DNA from: Bacillus sp. A301a_S52
GTDB taxonomy: Bacteria > Bacillota > Bacilli > Bacillales > Salisediminibacteriaceae
DNA length: 64,000 nt
Direction of reading: 5' to 3'
NCBI GenBank assembly: GCA_024701455.1
Contig: JABXYP010000001.1
Span: 3,104,001 to 3,168,000 of the forward strand
Every line of letters starts with the position of its first letter. Position 1 is the stretch's first letter. The notes under the pieces were generated by a model, which saw only the letters and a list, made by a program, of their open reading frames with translations, was not told where the DNA came from and made no database searches. The position numbers were made by a program, and so were the translations under genes. Of this stretch, positions 26,850 through 34,847 are shown piece by piece.

Positions 26850-27126
26850 GACCGACTGACTATGCAGTAATTCGCATGGTCTGGTAGATTCTCTTCCACA
26901 CAGTTTATTACATTGAAAAACTCACCGATACATAGAATGTCCAGTGAAGAATATGAGGACAGAGCACTACAGGCTCTCATAATGGGGGTTTCTCCCCCCT
27001 AATAGTTATCGCTGCTTCTACCACATCTTCTCGGATAAAGTGTGGATTCTTTTTTCAAATATCACGTTGCAAAACTCTTTTAATAGGTTAACAAACGTTG
27101 TTCACTAAGGCAACATGGATCTATCC

Positions 27127-28908
27127 TCATTTATTACCTTCTTCATCCATGACTCTTCTTAACGTTTGAGCAACAGACTGAGGTACCCCTACACTCTGAA
27201 TTTCTTCAATAGACGCCTCTTTCAAGCGTTTCAATGAACCGAATTCCTTTAACAACATACGTTTTCGTTTTTCTCCAATGCCTTCAACTTTATCCAAAAT
27301 AGAGGTAAACATCGATTTTTTCCGTACATTCCGATGAAAGCTAATAGCAAATCTGTGTACCTCATCTTGTATACGTTGCAACAGATAAAATTCATCACTT
27401 GATTTACTCAAGGTAATAATGGTCGGGGGATCCCCCATCATTAGCTGAGATGTTTTATGCTTTTCATCTTTTACAAGTCCACAAACAGGAATACTTAACC
27501 CAAGTTCGTCCTCAAGTACACCCATGGCAGCTGAAATCTGGCCTTTTCCTCCATCAATGACGATCAGATCAGGCAATGGCTGTTCTTCTTTTAGTAACCT
27601 TAAGTATCGCCTTCTAACTACTTCTCTCATAGATTCGTAGTCATCTGGCCCTTGCACCGTTTTCACTTTGTATTTGCGATAATTTTGTTTGTCAGGTTTT
27701 CCATCTATAAAGGATACCATCGCTGAGACAGGATCAACCCCTTGAATATTTGAATTATCAAAAGCTTCAATGCGGTAAGGTGTATCAATGTTCATTGCCT
27801 GTCCAAGGCGCTCAATAGCTACAATTGTTTTTTGTTCATTTCGTTCTATAAGATCAAATTTTTCTTGTAAGGCCAGCCGGGCATTTTTCGTCGCTAGTTC
27901 AACGAGTTCTTTCTTCTGTCCTCGCTTCGGTTGAACTGCCCGTACATTCAAAAATTTCGACACCATGTCAAGGTCAACAGATGAAGGTAAAAAAATCTCC
28001 GATGGCTTTTTGTGCTGTTCTTCTAAATAAAATTGACCGAGAAACGTATAAAAGTCATCTACAGGATCTTGATAAGTCGGAAACATGGATACGTCGCGTT
28101 CAATCAATTTTCCCTGCCTAACGAAAAACACTTGAACACACATCCACCCCTTATCAACATAGTAGGAGAAGACGTCGCGATTCACTTGATCCGTTAACGT
28201 CATTTTTTGCTTTTCCATGACGGCTTCAATATGTTTCACTTGATCTCTAAATTCCTTAGCCCGTTCAAAATTTAATTCCTCAGAAGCTTGCAGCATTTTA
28301 CCCGTCAAACTTTCTTTTACTTCTTTATGTCCCCCATTTAAAAATTTAGTGATTTCTTCAACCATTTTATCGTTTGTTTCTTTCGTAACTGTAAATTCAC
28401 ACGGAGCAAGACACTGATCAATGTGATAATATAAGCACACTCTGTCTGGAAGCGTCCTACATTTCCTAAGTGGATAAAGACGATCTAACAATTTTTTCGT
28501 TTCATTTGCTGCCTGAGCATTAGGATATGGCCCGAAATATTTGCCACCGTCTTTTTTTACTTTTCTTGTCGTAATAAGGCGTGGATGTTCTTCCTTAGTT
28601 ATCTTTAAAAAAGGGTATGTCTTGTCATCTTTTAAAAGCACATTGTAACGCGGTTCATATTTTTTTATAAGGTTTTGCTCCAGTAAAAGAGCTTCCAAGT
28701 CTGAAGAGGTCACAATATATTCGAAATCTACTATCTCACTAACAAGCCGCTGCGTTTTTTTATCATGTGAGCCGGTAAAATATGAGCGGACTCTATTTCG
28801 CAAAATTTTCGCTTTACCCACGTAAATGATCGTATTATGCTTATTTTTCATTAGATAACAACCCGGCTGTGCTGGGACAAGCTGAATCTTCTCCTTTAAT
28901 TGGGTCAT
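27127..28908 (-). CDS. uvrC: Excinuclease ABC subunit C
   Basis: 593 residues from ATG 28908 (AAAGGA 8 nt upstream); an upstream in-frame ATG at 28917 lies on the ribosome site. Domains in order: GIY-YIG nuclease ([20 protein letters not shown]) for the 3' incision, cysteine-containing region, UVR motif near 200-235, RNase-H-like nuclease ([16 protein letters not shown]) for the 5' incision, and C-terminal helix-hairpin-helix pairs ([19 protein letters not shown]). It cuts both sides of lesions in nucleotide excision repair. Order trxA-uvrC-lysC follows B. subtilis. Confidence 0.97.
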   Translation of the reverse strand: MTQLKEKIQLVPAQPGCYLMKNKHNTIIYVGKAKILRNRVRSYFTGSHDKKTQRLVSEIVDFEYIVTSSDLEALLLEQNLIKKYEPRYNVLLKDDKTYPFLKITKEEHPRLITTRKVKKDGGKYFGPYPNAQAANETKKLLDRLYPLRKCRTLPDRVCLYYHIDQCLAPCEFTVTKETNDKMVEEITKFLNGGHKEVKESLTGKMLQASEELNFERAKEFRDQVKHIEAVMEKQKMTLTDQVNRDVFSYYVDKGWMCVQVFFVRQGKLIERDVSMFPTYQDPVDDFYTFLGQFYLEEQHKKPSEIFLPSSVDLDMVSKFLNVRAVQPKRGQKKELVELATKNARLALQEKFDLIERNEQKTIVAIERLGQAMNIDTPYRIEAFDNSNIQGVDPVSAMVSFIDGKPDKQNYRKYKVKTVQGPDDYESMREVVRRRYLRLLKEEQPLPDLIVIDGGKGQISAAMGVLEDELGLSIPVCGLVKDEKHKTSQLMMGDPPTIITLSKSSDEFYLLQRIQDEVHRFAISFHRNVRKKSMFTSILDKVEGIGEKRKRMLLKEFGSLKRLKEASIEEIQSVGVPQSVAQTLRRVMDEEGNK

Positions 28909-29022
28909 AACAATCATCCTTTAACGTCAATTAACCTTACTATAGCATGGAGATTTCATACGTTTCCACTTTAATATTAATATTTCTCACAGAAAAGCGA
29001 AGACGGGCTTATTTAGAAAGTT

Positions 29023-29057
29023 AAAGACTGGCTACCTCGTGAGGGTAACCAGTCTTT
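29023..29057 (-). terminator. Probable trxA terminator
   Basis: AAAGACTGGCTACC and its near-complement GGTAACCAGTCTTT form a stable hairpin 10 nt after the trxA stop. The following sequence on the minus strand is AACTTTC, so the U-run is weak. Confidence 0.6.
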
Positions 29058-29067
29058 AAATAATAGC

Positions 29068-29382
29068 TTAAAGGTGCTTATTAAGAGTATCAGCTAGTGC
29101 TTCTTTAGGTTGGAAGCCAACGACTTGATCAACGACTTCTCCATCCTTAAATACGAGTAGTGTTGGAATACTCATGACACCAAATTTACTAGCTGTTTCT
29201 TGATTTTCATCCACATCAAGCTTCACGATTTTTACTTTATCTCCCATGTCTCCGTCTAATTCCTCTAATACAGGTGCAATCATTTTACATGGGCCACACC
29301 ATGGCGCCCAAAAGTCAGCTAAGACAACACCTTCGTTTGTTTCATTTGAAAAATTTGCATCAGTCACGTTTACAATTGCCAT
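29068..29382 (-). CDS. trxA: Thioredoxin
   Basis: 104 residues, full length. The active site [18 protein letters not shown] lies at residues 26-43, with cis-Pro in MSIPTLLVF near 72. It reduces protein disulfides in the cytoplasm using thioredoxin reductase. ATG at 29382 follows GAGGAGG. Confidence 0.98.
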   Translation of the reverse strand: MAIVNVTDANFSNETNEGVVLADFWAPWCGPCKMIAPVLEELDGDMGDKVKIVKLDVDENQETASKFGVMSIPTLLVFKDGEVVDQVVGFQPKEALADTLNKHL

Positions 29383-29634
29383 TTGTCATTCCTCCTCATT
29401 AAATACAAAACATCTATTCCACTATTCTCACAAGGCATGATTACACTTATTTCTTTTATATAAAGAAACCCCTTAGCGAACCCCTTGTTAGGTTAACCAA
29501 TCCTTGCTAACCATATCATAAAGGATTTTATAAAATGACGCAAAAAGTATGCTTACTAACCACTAAACTTTGTATTATCTCTTTAACCATTGCCCCTATA
29601 TAGGTCATTATGGTCCTTTACTTCCTTTTTTCGA

Positions 29635-29671
29635 ATAAAATAAACCTTCAATCAGAACATTAGCATCGTTC
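29635..29671 (+). repeat. Dispersed repeat remnant (R4)
   Basis: The left half AATAAACCTTCAATCAGAAC plus ATTAGC matches the start of the repeat family, but both hairpins are missing. Same orientation as the other copies. Confidence 0.5.
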
Positions 29672-29743
29672 CACATTTTCTATAGGGTCTAATACTATAT
29701 CCTATAACAGATGATGTATATTGAACGTGTGTCTAAATATGTA

Positions 29744-29778
29744 AAACTTTAAGGAGGATGGGACTCCTTAAAGTTTTA
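29744..29778 (-). terminator. Terminator of etfBA
   Basis: AAAACTTTAAGGAG pairs perfectly with CTCCTTAAAGTTTT around seven bases, 10 bp after the etfA stop. The minus strand continues ACATATTT. Confidence 0.8.
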
Positions 29779-29787
29779 AAAATTGGT

Positions 29788-30759
29788 TTATACGAGTACT
29801 TTTTTAAATTCAGCAGTCAGTTTAGGGATAATGTCAAATAAGTCTCCTACGATACCGTAATCAGCGATTTGAAAAATCTCAGCTTCAGGGTCTTTATTAA
29901 TAGCCACTATTATTTTGGAATTAGACATCCCTGCCACATGTTGAATGGCACCACTTAAGCCTACTGCAATATATAAATCAGGGGTGACAACTTTACCTGT
30001 TTGCCCTATTTGAAGAGCATAATCACAATACTCCGCGTCACAAGCACCACGCGATGCGCCAACAGCTCCTCCTAACACTTCCGCTAATTCATCAAGCAGT
30101 TTAAAATTTTCTTTAGCCTTCATACCTCGTCCACCAGATACAATAACAGAAGCTTCGGATAGGTCCACGCCTGACGATGCGTTTTTGACTACATCTTTAA
30201 TTAAAGTTTGCAGGTCAGCGATTTCTACCACAACTTTTTCAATTTCTCCAGTCCTATCCGTGCTTGGCTCTAAAGCTGGAATATTATTAGGTCGTATTGT
30301 AATAAAAGTAAGGCCTTCTTTGACGATCACTTTTTCAAATGCTTTACCTGAATAAATAGGTCGAATAAATAAACATTCACCACCTGTTCTTTCTATTTCT
30401 GTCACATCAGAAATAAGACCAGATTTGTGTCTGCTCGCTAGTTTCGGTGCTAAATCTCTTCCTATCGCCGTATGTCCAAACACGATAACACGAGGGTTTT
30501 CTTTAGTAATGATGTCACTGAAAGCTTGAGCAAACCCTTCAGGTGTATAATGGGCTAAACGTTCATGTGCCACACTCACAACACGATCTGCTCCATAATG
30601 ATATAACTGTTCTCCTTTATTTCCCTCCTCTTTACCAATGATAACACCCACAACCTCACTATCTTCATCTATCTGTTTTGCAGTTGCTATAGCCTCAAAG
30701 ACTACCTGTCTGAAATCCCCGTCTCGTTGTTCCCCGAATACTAACACTTTATTTGACAT
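29788..30759 (-). CDS. etfA: Electron transfer flavoprotein alpha subunit
   Basis: 323 residues from ATG 30759, preceded by AGGAGGAGATGGACTG; a longer frame to 30864 has no ribosome site. The C-terminal FAD-binding domain is clear: ASVIVSGGRGMKAKENFKLL, then GASRGACDAEYCDYALQIGQ and LYIAVGLSGAIQHVAGM. With EtfB it accepts electrons from acyl-CoA dehydrogenases and passes them toward menaquinone. Second gene of etfBA. Confidence 0.96.
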   Translation of the reverse strand: MSNKVLVFGEQRDGDFRQVVFEAIATAKQIDEDSEVVGVIIGKEEGNKGEQLYHYGADRVVSVAHERLAHYTPEGFAQAFSDIITKENPRVIVFGHTAIGRDLAPKLASRHKSGLISDVTEIERTGGECLFIRPIYSGKAFEKVIVKEGLTFITIRPNNIPALEPSTDRTGEIEKVVVEIADLQTLIKDVVKNASSGVDLSEASVIVSGGRGMKAKENFKLLDELAEVLGGAVGASRGACDAEYCDYALQIGQTGKVVTPDLYIAVGLSGAIQHVAGMSNSKIIVAINKDPEAEIFQIADYGIVGDLFDIIPKLTAEFKKVLV

Positions 30760-30932
30760 CAGTCCATCTCCTCCTATATGAAAAAAGCGGCTCCTGAGCC
30801 ATTGTCGACTAGACTCCTTTATAAGAGTTTGCGAAATCAAATGACTAGCTAGGCCGATCTTCACTTTTTCTCTTGCTCAATTAGGACGTTTTAAACCATA
30901 GATTCTTTTCTCAAAAGGACGCTTTTACACCA

Positions 30933-31703
30933 TTAAATCACTTTAGCTTCCGTTTTAAGTAAAGATACTAACTCGGCAACTTGTTCCTCCGTATCACCCT
31001 CAAGTTTCTTGCCTGCCTGTTTTTCTGGTGGTAAGTAACGATCAACTGTCACAGTTTTTCCTACTACATCTTCTTCTTCTAATTCAAGATCATCTAAATC
31101 TAATGTTTCAAATGGCTTTTTCTTTGCTTTCATAATTCCTGGTAGTGAAGGATATCTCGGTTCGTTTAATCCTTGCTGAGCCGTTACTAATAGAGGTAAT
31201 GTAATATCAAGATATTCTTGATCACCTTCAACATCTTTTTCAACATGTGCTTTGTCATCTTCAATTGTTAGCTTAGTAACAGATGTGACATGATTAATGC
31301 CTAGGTTTTCTGCCAGACGTGGCCCTACTTGACCTGATCCTCCGTCAACTGCCACATTACCACCAAGAATGAGGTCTGGGGCTTGTTCTTTAAAATAAGC
31401 TGATAAAAGAATCTCAATAGAACAAGGATCACAATTTTCTATCTCTTCTTCCTCAATTAACACTGCCTTATCTGCCCCCATTGCAAGTGCTGTACGAAGC
31501 TGTTTCTCTGCTTCTTCGTCACCCACTGTCACCACTGTGACCTCTCCTCCATGTTCATCACGTTGCTGAATCGCCTCTTCAATAGCATATTCATCATAGG
31601 GATTGATAATATATTCAGCTCCGTCATCTGTTACTTCACCATTTTCGATAGTAATCTTCTCTTCTGTATCAAATGTGCGTTTCATAATGACAAAAATGTT
31701 CAT
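30933..31703 (-). CDS. etfB: Electron transfer flavoprotein beta subunit
   Basis: 256 residues. The N-terminus MNIFVIMKRTFDTEEKI and the nucleotide-binding part (VTVVTVGDEEAEKQLRTALAMG; DLILGGNVAVDGGSGQVGPR) are typical of EtfB. The signature LPLLVTAQQGLNEPRYPSLP lies near 185-204. Strikingly acidic (runs of Glu/Asp). A cre-like site lies about 40-55 bp upstream. In B. subtilis fadB lies between fadR and etfB; no fadB-like gene is present here. Confidence 0.96.
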   Translation of the reverse strand: MNIFVIMKRTFDTEEKITIENGEVTDDGAEYIINPYDEYAIEEAIQQRDEHGGEVTVVTVGDEEAEKQLRTALAMGADKAVLIEEEEIENCDPCSIEILLSAYFKEQAPDLILGGNVAVDGGSGQVGPRLAENLGINHVTSVTKLTIEDDKAHVEKDVEGDQEYLDITLPLLVTAQQGLNEPRYPSLPGIMKAKKKPFETLDLDDLELEEEDVVGKTVTVDRYLPPEKQAGKKLEGDTEEQVAELVSLLKTEAKVI

Positions 31704-31743
31704 AGCTATGACCTCCTAAAAATAAGATAAACAAGCCTAAACC

Positions 31744-31758
31744 ATAAAGCGCTTTCAT
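31744..31758 (-). promoter_or_regulatory. cre-like site upstream of etfBA
   Basis: The minus strand reads ATGAAAGCGCTTTAT, one mismatch from the CcpA consensus and nearly identical to the site before the LacI gene. Carbon-catabolite control of fatty-acid degradation genes is known in B. subtilis. Confidence 0.65.
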
Positions 31759-31935
31759 ATCTACTTAAAAGAAAAGGAGATCTTCTCCCCTCCATCACAC
31801 CATCCTACATAGTGAACTATATCTTAACAATCCAGCTCATGTGATTTTACTTCCTGCTGACGAGCCGATATGAGATGGCTATTATGAAAGCCATTCATCA
31901 TATTTTAATTTCAAGGACTTCCCAACTTCATTGGT

Positions 31936-32526
31936 CTAGCTGTTCTCTGTCATTCCATTCAATAACATACGATGAATAGGTTCTGCAAGTGTAATAAGCT
32001 CATATTTACACTCCTTCATAACCCAATTGGTTACGACTTCATCCATTGCTCCGAATATTAACTGACGTGTCACACGTAAATCAAGGTTTTTTTCAAATAC
32101 ACCTTTTTCAATCCCTTCTTCTATGACAGAATCAATCAGAGTCAGATATCCTTTTAATACTTCATTAATTTTATAGCGGAGATCAATGTTAGACTGTCTT
32201 AACTCAAGCTGTGTGACAATGGCGAGATCATGATCCATCTCTAGTTGCATAAAATGCATTTCAATTAAGATTAATAATTTCTTTTTAACAGACGTCTCTG
32301 CCTCCATTTTTTCTTTAATTCGATCAACAAATTGTCCCATTTTTTCTTCAAATAAAGAGATCAGAATATCTTCTTTATTTTTGAAATACAAATAGATCGT
32401 ACCATCTGCTACACCAGCTTCCTTTGCTATTTTAGAAACTTGTGATTGGTGATAACCATTTTGGGCTATCACTTTTACTGCCGCATCAATGATTTGTTCA
32501 TATTTTTGCCCTCGTTTTTTACCCAT
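31936..32526 (-). CDS. fadR: TetR-family fatty-acid degradation repressor FadR
   Basis: 196 residues with an N-terminal TetR helix-turn-helix (IIDAAVKVIAQNGYHQSQVS then KIAKEAGVADGTIYLYFKNK) and a C-terminal acyl-CoA-binding domain. Sequence and position match B. subtilis FadR (YsiA). It represses beta-oxidation genes until long-chain acyl-CoA binds. Its own upstream region has a TGAATGA-N4-TCATTCA operator 31-48 bp before the ATG, so it is probably autoregulated. Confidence 0.95.
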   Translation of the reverse strand: MGKKRGQKYEQIIDAAVKVIAQNGYHQSQVSKIAKEAGVADGTIYLYFKNKEDILISLFEEKMGQFVDRIKEKMEAETSVKKKLLILIEMHFMQLEMDHDLAIVTQLELRQSNIDLRYKINEVLKGYLTLIDSVIEEGIEKGVFEKNLDLRVTRQLIFGAMDEVVTNWVMKECKYELITLAEPIHRMLLNGMTENS

Positions 32527-32556
32527 CTCATCACGTCCTCATTTCCTTCAACAAAA

Positions 32557-32574
32557 TGAATGACTGTTCATTCA
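32557..32574. promoter_or_regulatory. FadR operator upstream of fadR
   Basis: TGAATGACTGTTCATTCA has the two seven-base arms of the FadR box and a CTGT centre. A second copy precedes the thioesterase gene at 14668. Confidence 0.85.
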
Positions 32575-32826
32575 TAATCTATTTTAGATGATTACTTGTT
32601 ACCTGTCAATCAGGTTTTCTGCTTTAGCTCATAGAGAATGCGAATCAGTTGTTCCTACAAGACGACAGTCTGTTCCTCCCACAGACTGTTTGGGATTTTG
32701 ATCCGGGGGACTCCCCTTCATGTTAGTCTTAATTGGGGTATTAATCAACTCTCTTTTGCTAAAATTATCATGATAATAGTTAGAAGAGACACCTAATAGC
32801 TTTAAAAAATGGTAACTGATATAGCC
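32575..32826. other. Gap upstream of fadR with one hairpin
   Basis: Between the FadR box and repeat R5 there is no gene. A hairpin ACAGTCTGT/ACAGACTGT at about 32665-32689 has no clear U-run on the minus strand and a weak TTGGGATTTTG on the plus strand. Confidence 0.4.
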
Positions 32827-32922
32827 ATAAAACGAACCTTCGATCAGGACATTGGCGTCCGTTATCTCCCGCTAAATAGACTATTTTGAGCAGCAAGGTT
32901 TACGGACGCTAATCTGTGACAA
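32827..32922 (+). repeat. Dispersed intergenic repeat, hairpin-2 copy (R5)
   Basis: ATAAAACGAACCTTCGATCA, GGACATTG, then hairpin 2: GCGTCCGT (32855-32862) with ACGGACGC (32902-32909) and inner AAATAGA/CTATTTT. The right end is AATCTGTGACAAC. Hairpin 1 is missing, as in R2. Confidence 0.85.
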
Positions 32923-32926
32923 CAAA

Positions 32927-32957
32927 TGAGAACTTGACATCACTCATCAAGTTCTCA
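32927..32957 (-). terminator. Terminator of the second acyl-CoA ligase gene
   Basis: GAGAACTTGA pairs with TCAAGTTCTC; the minus strand continues ATTTGTTG. It lies directly after the stop codon of the ligase gene and beside repeat R5. Confidence 0.75.
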
Positions 32958-32963
32958 CACTTA

Positions 32964-34661
32964 TTAACTCATTTGCTTCTCGTGTCGCTCTTTTTCCTCT
33001 TCCGTTAGAGCTCGTCGTAATATTTTGCCTACTAATGTTTTTGGCAAATCATCACGGAATTCTACTAATCTAGGTACTTTGTAGGTAGCAAGACGTTGTT
33101 TACAAAATGTGATTAATTCCTGCTCGGTTAAATCCTCGTCTTCTTTTTTTACAATGAAGGCTTTGACTGTTTCTCCTCGGTAAGGATCAGGTACGCCTAT
33201 AGCAACAGCTTCTTGAATAGCAGGATGGTCATAAAGGACTTCTTCTATTTCACGTGGATAGATATTGAAACCGCCTGCTATAATCATATCTTTTTTACGA
33301 TCAACAATGTAAAAGAAGCCTTCTTCGTCCATATAGCCCATATCTCCAGTCAGGAGCCAACCGTTTTGAAAGACTGCATCCGTTTCCTCTGGACGGTTCC
33401 AATAGCCTTTCATCACTTGTGGTCCACGGATGATCAGTTCGCCTACTTCTCCTGTGGAAGCTAGTTCACCCGTTTCTGAGGATAATATAGCCACATCTGT
33501 ATCAGGCCATGGAACACCAATACTTCCAGGGGGACGTTTCTCCCACAATAGATTAAAGTGGGTAACTGGAGATGCCTCTGTAAGTCCAAATCCTTCTGAC
33601 AAGCTGGCTCCTGTTAATTGTTCAAATTTGTCTTGAACATCTAATGGTAACGGTGCGGAACCACTCGTACATACTTTAACTGATGATAAATGGTATTTTT
33701 TAACATCAGGATGGTTAATTAAACCGATATACATCGTAGGTGCCCCAGGAAAAATAGTAATTTTTTGTGATTGTATCGTCTTTAATGTTTGTTCCGCATC
33801 AAATCTCGGTAGAATAACCATCTTTGAGCGAGCCATCACAGAATAATTCATTCCTACTGTCATGCCGTAGACGTGGAAAAAAGGAAGGACACAGAGTACA
33901 ACCTCATTGCGGTAATCAAGTTTATACATCCATTTAATACATTGTGTCGTATTGGCCACAAGATTATTATGTGTGAGCATCACACCTTTTGCCACACCTG
34001 TAGTCCCGCCTGTATATTGTAAAAGAGCTAAATCTTTTTTTGGTTCAATATTAACTGGGATTAATTCGTTGTTAGCTTGTTTCAACAGATTTTTAAATGA
34101 ATGAGTATAAGCAGTGTAATGAATGTTTGGCTTACGTTTCGTCATCTTATTTCGTTTAAGTGGATATATCATGTTTTTAGGAAAAGGTAAATAGTCATTC
34201 ATTTTTGTGACAATAATGTGTTCAATAGCTGTATTCGATTTCACATTAATGACTCGTTCATAAACAAGGTCAAGACAAACAATCACTTTAGCACCAGAGT
34301 CAATAAGTTGATGTTCTAGTTCCCGTTCAACATATATGGGATTTGTCTGTACCACGACCCCTCCAGCTAATAGAGTCCCGTAATAGCTAATAACCGATTG
34401 CGGTGTATTAGCAAGCATTAGTGCCACCCGATCACCTTTTGTGACACCTAATGAATGCAAGCTATTGGCAAACCTCAGTGACGCTTCATATACCTCATTA
34501 AAAGTCATTTCTTTCCCCATAAAATAAAGTAATATTTTATCCGGCTCCTCTTCAGCGCCTTCTTTTAAATAATCTTGAAGCGGCTTATCATCGTAATGAA
34601 TCTGTTTCGGAATAACATCCGGATACTGAGATAGCCAAGGCTTTTCGCTAACAGTTCCCAT
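32964..34661 (-). CDS. lcfA: Long-chain fatty-acid-CoA ligase (second copy)
   Basis: 565 residues from ATG 34661, which follows CTAGGAGGTTTCAA; the frame is open to 34721. AMP-binding motif LLQYTGGTTGVAKGVMLTHN near 212, VCTSGSAPLP, and the acyl-adenylate motif TGDMGYMDEEGFFYIVDRKK with GGFNIYPREIEEVL. It makes acyl-CoA from free fatty acid, ATP and CoA for beta-oxidation. It is a diverged tandem copy of the neighbour at 34848, with equal length and matching sequence throughout. A repeat element separates them. Confidence 0.95.
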   Translation of the reverse strand: MGTVSEKPWLSQYPDVIPKQIHYDDKPLQDYLKEGAEEEPDKILLYFMGKEMTFNEVYEASLRFANSLHSLGVTKGDRVALMLANTPQSVISYYGTLLAGGVVVQTNPIYVERELEHQLIDSGAKVIVCLDLVYERVINVKSNTAIEHIIVTKMNDYLPFPKNMIYPLKRNKMTKRKPNIHYTAYTHSFKNLLKQANNELIPVNIEPKKDLALLQYTGGTTGVAKGVMLTHNNLVANTTQCIKWMYKLDYRNEVVLCVLPFFHVYGMTVGMNYSVMARSKMVILPRFDAEQTLKTIQSQKITIFPGAPTMYIGLINHPDVKKYHLSSVKVCTSGSAPLPLDVQDKFEQLTGASLSEGFGLTEASPVTHFNLLWEKRPPGSIGVPWPDTDVAILSSETGELASTGEVGELIIRGPQVMKGYWNRPEETDAVFQNGWLLTGDMGYMDEEGFFYIVDRKKDMIIAGGFNIYPREIEEVLYDHPAIQEAVAIGVPDPYRGETVKAFIVKKEDEDLTEQELITFCKQRLATYKVPRLVEFRDDLPKTLVGKILRRALTEEEKERHEKQMS

Positions 34662-34726
34662 TTGAAACCTCCTAGTAACCCCTTTTTTCAAATGAGACAT
34701 GCCTTCTCTCGTCACGATCAATGAGA

Positions 34727-34815
34727 CAAAACGAACCTTAAATCAGTGGATTTTCGTTCCTTTCCCACTGATTGGTAGTTGAGTGAATTAGGACATTAGC
34801 GTCCGATATCTGTGC
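34727..34815 (+). repeat. Dispersed intergenic repeat, hairpin-1 copy (R6)
   Basis: AAAACGAACCTTAAATCAGT begins hairpin 1: AATCAGTGG (34741-34749) with CCACTGATT (34766-34774). The linker GGTAGTTGAGTGAATTAGGA matches R1. At GCGTCCG the sequence jumps to ATATCTGTG, so the whole of hairpin 2 is missing while both flanks remain. Confidence 0.85.
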
Positions 34816-34847
34816 TACATAGAGACAGTAATACCTCTAAAAATACG

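Larger units (their letters stand above)
26675..27126 (-). promoter_or_regulatory. Structured leader region of lysC without a recognisable L-box
   Basis: These 452 bp between uvrC and lysC fold into several hairpins on the minus strand: CCACA/TGTGG near 27043-27019, GGGGG/CCCCC near 27000-26985, ATGAGAGC/GCTC near 26980, GACCATGC/GCATAGTC near 26880-26858, then a terminator at 26849-26824. The layout resembles an attenuation leader. I could not find the conserved L-box elements, nor S-box, T-box or other known riboswitch signatures. A fragment of the dispersed repeat lies just after the terminator. Confidence 0.5.
29383..29787. other. Intergenic region trxA-etfA: repeat remnant and terminator
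   Basis: 405 bp without a gene. It holds the trxA promoter region, a degenerate repeat remnant R4 (29635-29671, AAACCTTCAATCAGAACATT) and the etf terminator at 29744-29778. Confidence 0.6.

Noticed and set aside
26726..26980. 84-codon minus-strand frame in the lysC leader
   Set aside because: It runs through the terminator and a repeat remnant, has no ribosome site and no recognisable domain.
26675..27126. Lysine riboswitch before lysC
   Set aside because: None of the conserved L-box sequence blocks could be found on the minus strand; only generic hairpins and a terminator are visible.
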